From JANPBY01 sp031430645 (GTDB taxonomy: Bacteria > Actinomycetota > Actinomycetes > DATJPE01): DNA of 9,776 bases. Position numbers and translations under genes: made by a program. Location of the stretch: positions 1 to 9,776 of the forward strand of contig JANPBY010000146.1 in NCBI GenBank assembly GCA_031430645.1, written 5' to 3'. The notes under the pieces were generated by a model that ran no database searches, was not told the origin of the DNA, and saw only the letters and a program-made list of their open reading frames with translations. Below are positions 6,392 to 9,776 of this stretch, one piece after another; positions within the stretch are counted from its first letter, which is position 1, and each line of letters starts with the position of its first letter.

Positions 6392-8002
6392 TCAGCTCCG
6401 ACGGCCGTCTGTGCCCAGCGTCACCGATGCTGTGTCAGGCCGCCCGTTCCCCAGGTCGCCCGAGCCCTTGAGCCGGACGTCGAGCGGGCTGCCCTCAGAA
6501 GTGACTGGGAGTGGGAGTGCCGGAACCACGACATGAGCGGCAACCGTTCCGCTGACAGATGCCAAATCAGATTCGGTGCGTTCGACATCACGCACGGTCG
6601 CCCGACCGTTCTCGGCAACGACGACACAGCAATCCACGACCCGCGCAAGTTCTTGGGCATCAACACCTTGGGTGGTGTCCGGGGTCTCGACCAGTACGAA
6701 ATCACCCGGGCGCACCAACGAGGTGTCTTGACGGAGTTTGAGCAGGAGGACGGCCAGCCGCTCGGCTGAGTTCACACTCACGGCCTCGGCGAGATCCCGT
6801 CCAGGTGCCACCACAGCCACTCGAGCGGAGAAGGTGGAGATCTGGACTCGTTCTGCGAGTTCGAGACCCTCGCGCAGGCAGTCAGCAAGTCCGCCATCGT
6901 TCTTCACGCCGAGGACGCTGGGTGTCTCTGACAGTGGATCAGCGCACAAGATCAACACCCGATGGCCGATGCGCGCGAGCGACGACGCCAAGTTGACCGT
7001 GACCAGCGAGGCGCCAGCGGACTTGGTTGCTGGACAGACGAGAACCGCCGGCCGTTCGGCCGGGACCGACGAGATGAGCGCCAACCGCAGCCGGTCGAAG
7101 ACCTCACCTCCACGTCCGGTAGGGAGGAGTCCGACCTCCGCAACTGGCCCAGAGACCTCGAGAGCAAAGGCGCGACCACTCGGACCAGCAAGGTCAGAGG
7201 CTGATCGCACCCGCCGCCGCCTGCCGCCGATCGCGTAGGCGATCATGAGGCCAACAAGAAAGCCGAGCGCGGCGCCTGACGCTGCGTAGAGGAGCGGAAC
7301 AGGCGAGGTGGGCGAGTCCGGCAGCCGGGCGTCGTTGATGATCGTGCCCGGGTCAACTGCTGCACCCGAGAGGGATGCGAGGCGCTGGTTGAGCTGGGAG
7401 ATCTGCGGAACCAGGATCTGTCGGTTGGACTCACCGACAGCAGCTGTCGTCACATTGTCTGAGCCAGCATCCTTGTTGGCCGTCAGCAACTGCGCCGTCA
7501 GAGCCTTCTTCTGTTCGCCGAGTTCCTTGATCTGAGCGTCGACATCCGCCTGGACCGAACTCCCTCGCGCGGACAGGTAGCCCTCGGCAAAGGCATGGGA
7601 AAGCGTAAGAGCCCCTTCAGCCGTGTCGGCCTCTGCGGTGATCTGGAGGATGTAGGTGTTGGCTGGCACCACCACCGAAATCTGCTTGACCAGTTCATCG
7701 GTTGGCGTCGCCACGCGCAGCAGGGCCCTGGCCTCCTCGGCCACAGGCTGCGAACGCACGATCTGGATTTCGTTGTCCATGTTGACTTCACCGTTGCGCA
7801 CGATCGTCGAGCCGTCGGCCGCGATGGTGGGCAACACAAGAACTGCGGTTTTGGCCTCGTAGGACTTCGGGGCCACCGTCGCGAGCAACAGCCCGGCGAC
7901 TGCGCCGACGAAGACTGCGAGCACGACCACCCACCATCCACGTCGCAGCCAAGACAGATCCTGCGGAGTCCCGATGGGTGCTTCTGGGGCGAGAGCGGGC
8001 AT
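6392..8002 (-). CDS. Wzz/CapA-type chain-length protein with degenerate BY-kinase domain
   Basis: The 536-aa protein has the Wzc/CapAB layout. TM1 lies at about 23-44, followed by an outer Wzz domain with an Ala/Gln-rich coiled coil (about 154-214). A PDSPTSPVP stretch leads into TM2 (about 236-260), then RRRR and a cytoplasmic P-loop-fold domain. Such proteins set polymer length, and active ones are tyrosine kinases. Here the Walker A equivalent is PATKSAGASLVTVNLA (324-339), with Ala331 where GKS has Lys. The Walker A' equivalent is VLILCADP, with Cys353 replacing the first Asp. Walker B is FVLVETPD, with Glu439 for Asp. The tail has no Tyr cluster. It is probably a pseudokinase with a structural or scaffolding role (inference). 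ATG at 8002 has AAGG 6 nt upstream; a GTG at 8050 would add 16 residues and has a poor ribosome binding site. Confidence 0.85.
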   Translation of the reverse strand: MPALAPEAPIGTPQDLSWLRRGWWVVVLAVFVGAVAGLLLATVAPKSYEAKTAVLVLPTIAADGSTIVRNGEVNMDNEIQIVRSQPVAEEARALLRVATPTDELVKQISVVVPANTYILQITAEADTAEGALTLSHAFAEGYLSARGSSVQADVDAQIKELGEQKKALTAQLLTANKDAGSDNVTTAAVGESNRQILVPQISQLNQRLASLSGAAVDPGTIINDARLPDSPTSPVPLLYAASGAALGFLVGLMIAYAIGGRRRRVRSASDLAGPSGRAFALEVSGPVAEVGLLPTGRGGEVFDRLRLALISSVPAERPAVLVCPATKSAGASLVTVNLASSLARIGHRVLILCADPLSETPSVLGVKNDGGLADCLREGLELAERVQISTFSARVAVVAPGRDLAEAVSVNSAERLAVLLLKLRQDTSLVRPGDFVLVETPDTTQGVDAQELARVVDCCVVVAENGRATVRDVERTESDLASVSGTVAAHVVVPALPLPVTSEGSPLDVRLKGSGDLGNGRPDTASVTLGTDGRRS

Positions 8003-8073
8003 CGACAGCCTTCGGTCCAAGGCGGCGGCCCAAGCTCCGGACCCCCGCACGTTTGCTCACAACGGCGAACTTG

Positions 8074-8079
8074 ACGATA
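8074..8079 (-). promoter_or_regulatory. weak candidate -10 element for the leftward operon
   Basis: TATCGT on the minus strand (8079-8074) fits the actinobacterial TAnnnT -10 pattern and would place a transcript start near 8067, about 65 nt before the ATG at 8002. No good -35 is seen 16-18 nt upstream (best is TACGGT, 8102-8097). It is offered as the best site found, not as a firm promoter. Confidence 0.22.
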
Positions 8080-8173
8080 ACAGTGGGTGACGCCCGACCG
8101 TAGGGTCCGGTACTGGGTTAGACCGACAGGGGGACACCGCCCCGTACGTTCGGACCACACCGGGACCAACGCT

Positions 8174-8186
8174 CGGATGCGATCCG
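8174..8186. repeat. perfect 13-bp inverted repeat, possible operator
   Basis: CGGAT-GCG-ATCCG is an exact 5-bp inverted repeat with a 3-nt centre, in the middle of the divergent control region and about 35 bp upstream of the candidate rightward promoter. The spacing suits a dimeric regulator, but a site this short can occur by chance in GC-rich DNA. Confidence 0.3.
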
Positions 8187-8218
8187 TCGGCTGGCCGTCC
8201 CCTTTCGTGACTCAGCCG

Positions 8219-8248
8219 CCGACAAGTGGGGAAGAACCTCGCTACTTT
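8219..8248 (+). promoter_or_regulatory. candidate promoter for the rightward unit
   Basis: CCGACA (8219-8224) and TACTTT (8243-8248) are separated by 18 bp. The first matches TTGACA at four of six positions, and the second fits the actinobacterial TAnnnT -10. Transcription would start near 8255. That leaves only about 6 nt before the ATG at 8261, so the promoter, if real, favours the downstream ATG at 8318, which has its own ribosome binding site. Confidence 0.35.
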
Positions 8249-8317
8249 GGGTGAGCAGACATGAGCGCACCGCACTCGCGGCCGCGCCGGCGAACGATCG
8301 ACGAAGGACCCCACCCG

Positions 8318-8809
8318 ATGACGAGCCGGAGCGGCGATAGCGAGAGACCCACCCCCCTAGGGGACGTCCTCCTGGTCTGCTCCAGCGGAGGGCATCTCGC
8401 CCAGCTGCTCGACGTTGCGACGCTGTGGCCGGTAGCCCGGCGGACCTGGGTGACGTTCGACACCCAAGATGCGATCTCCTTGCTCGAGAACGAGGACGTC
8501 GTTTGGGCGCATCATCCGACGACTCGAGACCTCGGCAACCTGCTGCGCAACCTGGGCTTGGCAGTCAAGGAGGTCCGCCGGCGGCGACCGGCCTGCATCG
8601 TCTCGACGGGTGCAGCGGTCGCCTTCCCGTTCTTCCTGGTGGCTCGGACCTTGAGGATTCAGACCGTGTACATCGAGGTCTACGACCGCCTTGATGGCCC
8701 GACCTTGACCGGGCGCCTCTGCCGCCCTCTGAGCACGGTTTTCTGTGTCCAGTGGCCTGATCAGCAGAAGTTCTATCGGGACAGCATCGTCATCGGAGCC
8801 CTGCTTTGA
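8318..8809 (+). CDS. Alg14/PssD-like glycosyltransferase subunit
   Basis: The 163-aa protein matches the membrane-anchoring, acceptor-side half of split GT-B enzymes (Alg14 in eukaryotes; PssD/EpsE-like in bacteria). Near its start is GDVLLVCSSGGHLAQLL (15-31), the hallmark glycine loop. Then come STGAAVAFPFFLVART (about 96-111), a hydrophobic stretch, and YIEVYDRLDGPTLTGRL, the family's conserved IE...R..PTLTGRL region. Such proteins recruit an Alg13-like partner to transfer a sugar to a lipid-linked intermediate on the inner face of the membrane. That partner is the next frame, joined by a 4-nt overlap. Start: ATG at 8318 has AAGGA 9 nt upstream. An ATG at 8261 would add 19 Arg/Pro-rich residues that do not look like part of the fold. 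Confidence 0.87.
   Translation: MTSRSGDSERPTPLGDVLLVCSSGGHLAQLLDVATLWPVARRTWVTFDTQDAISLLENEDVVWAHHPTTRDLGNLLRNLGLAVKEVRRRRPACIVSTGAAVAFPFFLVARTLRIQTVYIEVYDRLDGPTLTGRLCRPLSTVFCVQWPDQQKFYRDSIVIGALL
8795..8798 (+). promoter_or_regulatory. ribosome binding site that decides a TTG start
   Basis: GGAG lies 7 nt before a TTG at 8806 and 16 nt before the first ATG at 8815. The TTG is in frame and overlaps the upstream TGA as TTGA, so it is the better start for the following gene. Confidence 0.5.
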
Positions 8810-9776
8810 CCGAGATGCCCAACCATCCGATGGTGCTCGTGGCCGTTGGAACCGACCATCACCGCTTCGACCGGCTAGTGGACTGGGTCGACCGGTGGGC
8901 GGAGGCCATCGGACGCGACCGCGCCAAGGTCGTGGTCCAGTACGGCTCTGCTGCCGCGCCCGGGTTTGCCGAAGGTCACGCTCTGTTCGACCACGACGCG
9001 CTTCAACAGGCGATGGCAGACGCGGACATCGTGGTCTGCCACGGAGGACCGGCCACCATCGCCGAAGCCCGTCGACACGGCCACCTCCCGATCTGCGTAC
9101 CGCGGGACCCTGCGCATGGCGAGCACGTCGACGGTCACCAGCAGCTGTTCGCACGACGCATGGGGACCGCAGGCATCGTGGCCCTCGCGGAGCAGGAAGC
9201 GGAGTTCACCGCGCTGCTCGGCCGTGCGCTGGCCGAGCCCGAGGCGTTCCGGGTGGAGCAACGCAGCGCCACCGGTCAGCTCCCGGGAACGCTAGCAGTC
9301 GGTCGAATCCTGGTCGAGCTACTTGGCGCAGCTCCGACCCCCGTCGGAGTCGAGCCTGTTGGTGCGCCCGACCATGCACCCCTGCCTGAACCGCGCGTGA
9401 ACGTGCTTTTTGTGGCCGGGCTCGGCCGCAGTGGCTCCACGCTGATCGAGCGCCTTGCCAGCCAGCTTCCTGGACACGCAGGGATCGGCGAGAGCGTCCA
9501 CCTGTGGGAACGCAGCCTGGTTGACGACGAACTGTGTGGTTGCGGTGAACCGTTCAGCCGCTGTCCCTTCTGGAGCAAGGTCGGAGACATCGCCTTCGGC
9601 GGCTGGGATCAACTCGACGTCAAGGAGGTGCGGACAATCAAGGCCATGGTAGATCGCACTCGATACGTTCCAGCCCTCGTTGCACCACGGAGCACCCGGT
9701 TCAACGAACGCCTTGCACGTTACAACGAGCTCCTGACCTCGTTCTATCGTGCCGTTCGGCAAGTTTCCGGCGCTAA
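8806..9776 (+). CDS. Alg13/PssE-like glycosyltransferase fused to a sulfotransferase domain (3' partial)
   Basis: The frame is open to the right edge: 323 codons from TTG 8806, or 320 from ATG 8815. Residues about 8-172 resemble Alg13/PssE, the UDP-sugar-binding half of a split glycosyltransferase. They start VLVAVGTDHHRFDRL and include VVCHGGPATIAEA (76-88, nucleotide-sugar site) and HGEHVDGHQ (104-112). A Pro/Val/Ala linker (about 175-197) follows. Then VNVLFVAGLGRSGSTLIERL begins a sulfotransferase fold, with a 5'-phosphosulfate loop at Gly207-Thr212. The LCGCGEPFSRCPFW stretch (Cys244, Cys246, Cys253) is typical of one bacterial sulfotransferase group. The 3'-phosphate site and C-terminus lie outside the window. 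It pairs with the preceding Alg14-like gene. Each line of sequence was read in frame with no stop or shift seen, so the fusion is not an obvious artefact, but a sequencing error removing a stop is possible. Confidence 0.83.
   Translation, partial: MTEMPNHPMVLVAVGTDHHRFDRLVDWVDRWAEAIGRDRAKVVVQYGSAAAPGFAEGHALFDHDALQQAMADADIVVCHGGPATIAEARRHGHLPICVPRDPAHGEHVDGHQQLFARRMGTAGIVALAEQEAEFTALLGRALAEPEAFRVEQRSATGQLPGTLAVGRILVELLGAAPTPVGVEPVGAPDHAPLPEPRVNVLFVAGLGRSGSTLIERLASQLPGHAGIGESVHLWERSLVDDELCGCGEPFSRCPFWSKVGDIAFGGWDQLDVKEVRTIKAMVDRTRYVPALVAPRSTRFNERLARYNELLTSFYRAVRQVSGA

Larger units (their letters stand above)
8003..8317. promoter_or_regulatory. divergent intergenic control region
   Basis: About 315 bp separate the starts of the two divergent units, with no convincing gene on either strand. 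It must hold the promoters of both. It contains a perfect 13-bp inverted repeat (8174-8186), a GGGG/CCCC hairpin near 8129-8143, an 8150-region CGTACG palindrome, and a TAnnnT hexamer facing each way. The part nearest the rightward gene is less GC-rich (around 8225-8250), as promoters often are. No tRNA, recognised riboswitch or transposon end was seen. Confidence 0.6.

Noticed and set aside
8003..8050. 16-residue N-terminal extension of the chain-length protein from a GTG at 8050
   Set aside because: The ribosome binding site before the GTG is weak, while the ATG at 8002 has AAGG at a good distance and gives a usual short cytosolic tail before the first membrane helix.
8071..8076. TTGACG on the plus strand as a -35 element
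   Set aside because: No TAnnnT hexamer is found 16-19 bp downstream; the nearest is about 24 bp away.
8357..9154. 265-codon open frame on the minus strand
   Set aside because: It covers both glycosyltransferase genes in antisense and is Arg/Gly/Pro-rich with no domain; the plus-strand frames carry clear family motifs.

Overview
The window looks like chromosomal DNA of a high-GC actinomycete. The coding regions are GC-rich with G/C in most third codon positions, GTG and TTG starts appear alongside ATG, and the protein families are typical of actinobacterial exopolysaccharide loci. A Nocardioides-like member of the Propionibacteriales is my guess, but the sequence alone does not fix the genus.

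Nearly all of it is one surface-polysaccharide locus, built as two divergent transcription units around a control region of about 315 bp (8003-8317). The leftward unit, in transcription order, encodes: a Wzz/CapA-type chain-length protein with a BY-kinase-like cytoplasmic domain (8002-6392); an O-antigen ligase/Wzy-type membrane protein (6380-4956); an aminoglycoside-phosphotransferase-fold kinase (4959-3733); a PAPS-dependent sulfotransferase (3736-2864); a Wzx/MOP-type flippase (2876-1281); and a membrane-anchored GH26-like glycoside hydrolase (1297-239). All but the first junction are short overlaps (4, 4, 13 and about 17 nt), and the first gap is 11 nt, so this is almost certainly one translationally coupled operon. 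Beyond it lies a non-coding stretch of about 200 bp with inverted repeats, then a possible start of another leftward gene at the left edge.

The rightward unit starts with an Alg14/PssD-like glycosyltransferase subunit (8318-8809). A 4-nt overlap leads into a long frame that stays open to the right edge (8806-9776). Its N-terminal part is the Alg13/PssE-like partner. After a proline-rich linker it continues into a second sulfotransferase-type domain. A two-part glycosyltransferase whose catalytic-side subunit is fused to a sulfotransferase is the most unusual architecture here.

Together the genes suggest a Wzx/Wzy-style polymer. Alg14/Alg13-like proteins add a sugar to a lipid-linked intermediate, one or two sulfotransferases sulfate it, and the flippase exports the unit. 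The ligase/polymerase then polymerises or attaches it, the Wzz-like protein sets length, and the GH26-like enzyme trims or releases it. The Wzz-like protein's nucleotide-binding motifs are degenerate, so it looks like a pseudokinase. The initiating phosphoglycosyltransferase and most glycosyltransferases are not in the window and presumably lie outside it. No RNA genes, insertion sequences or CRISPR arrays were seen.
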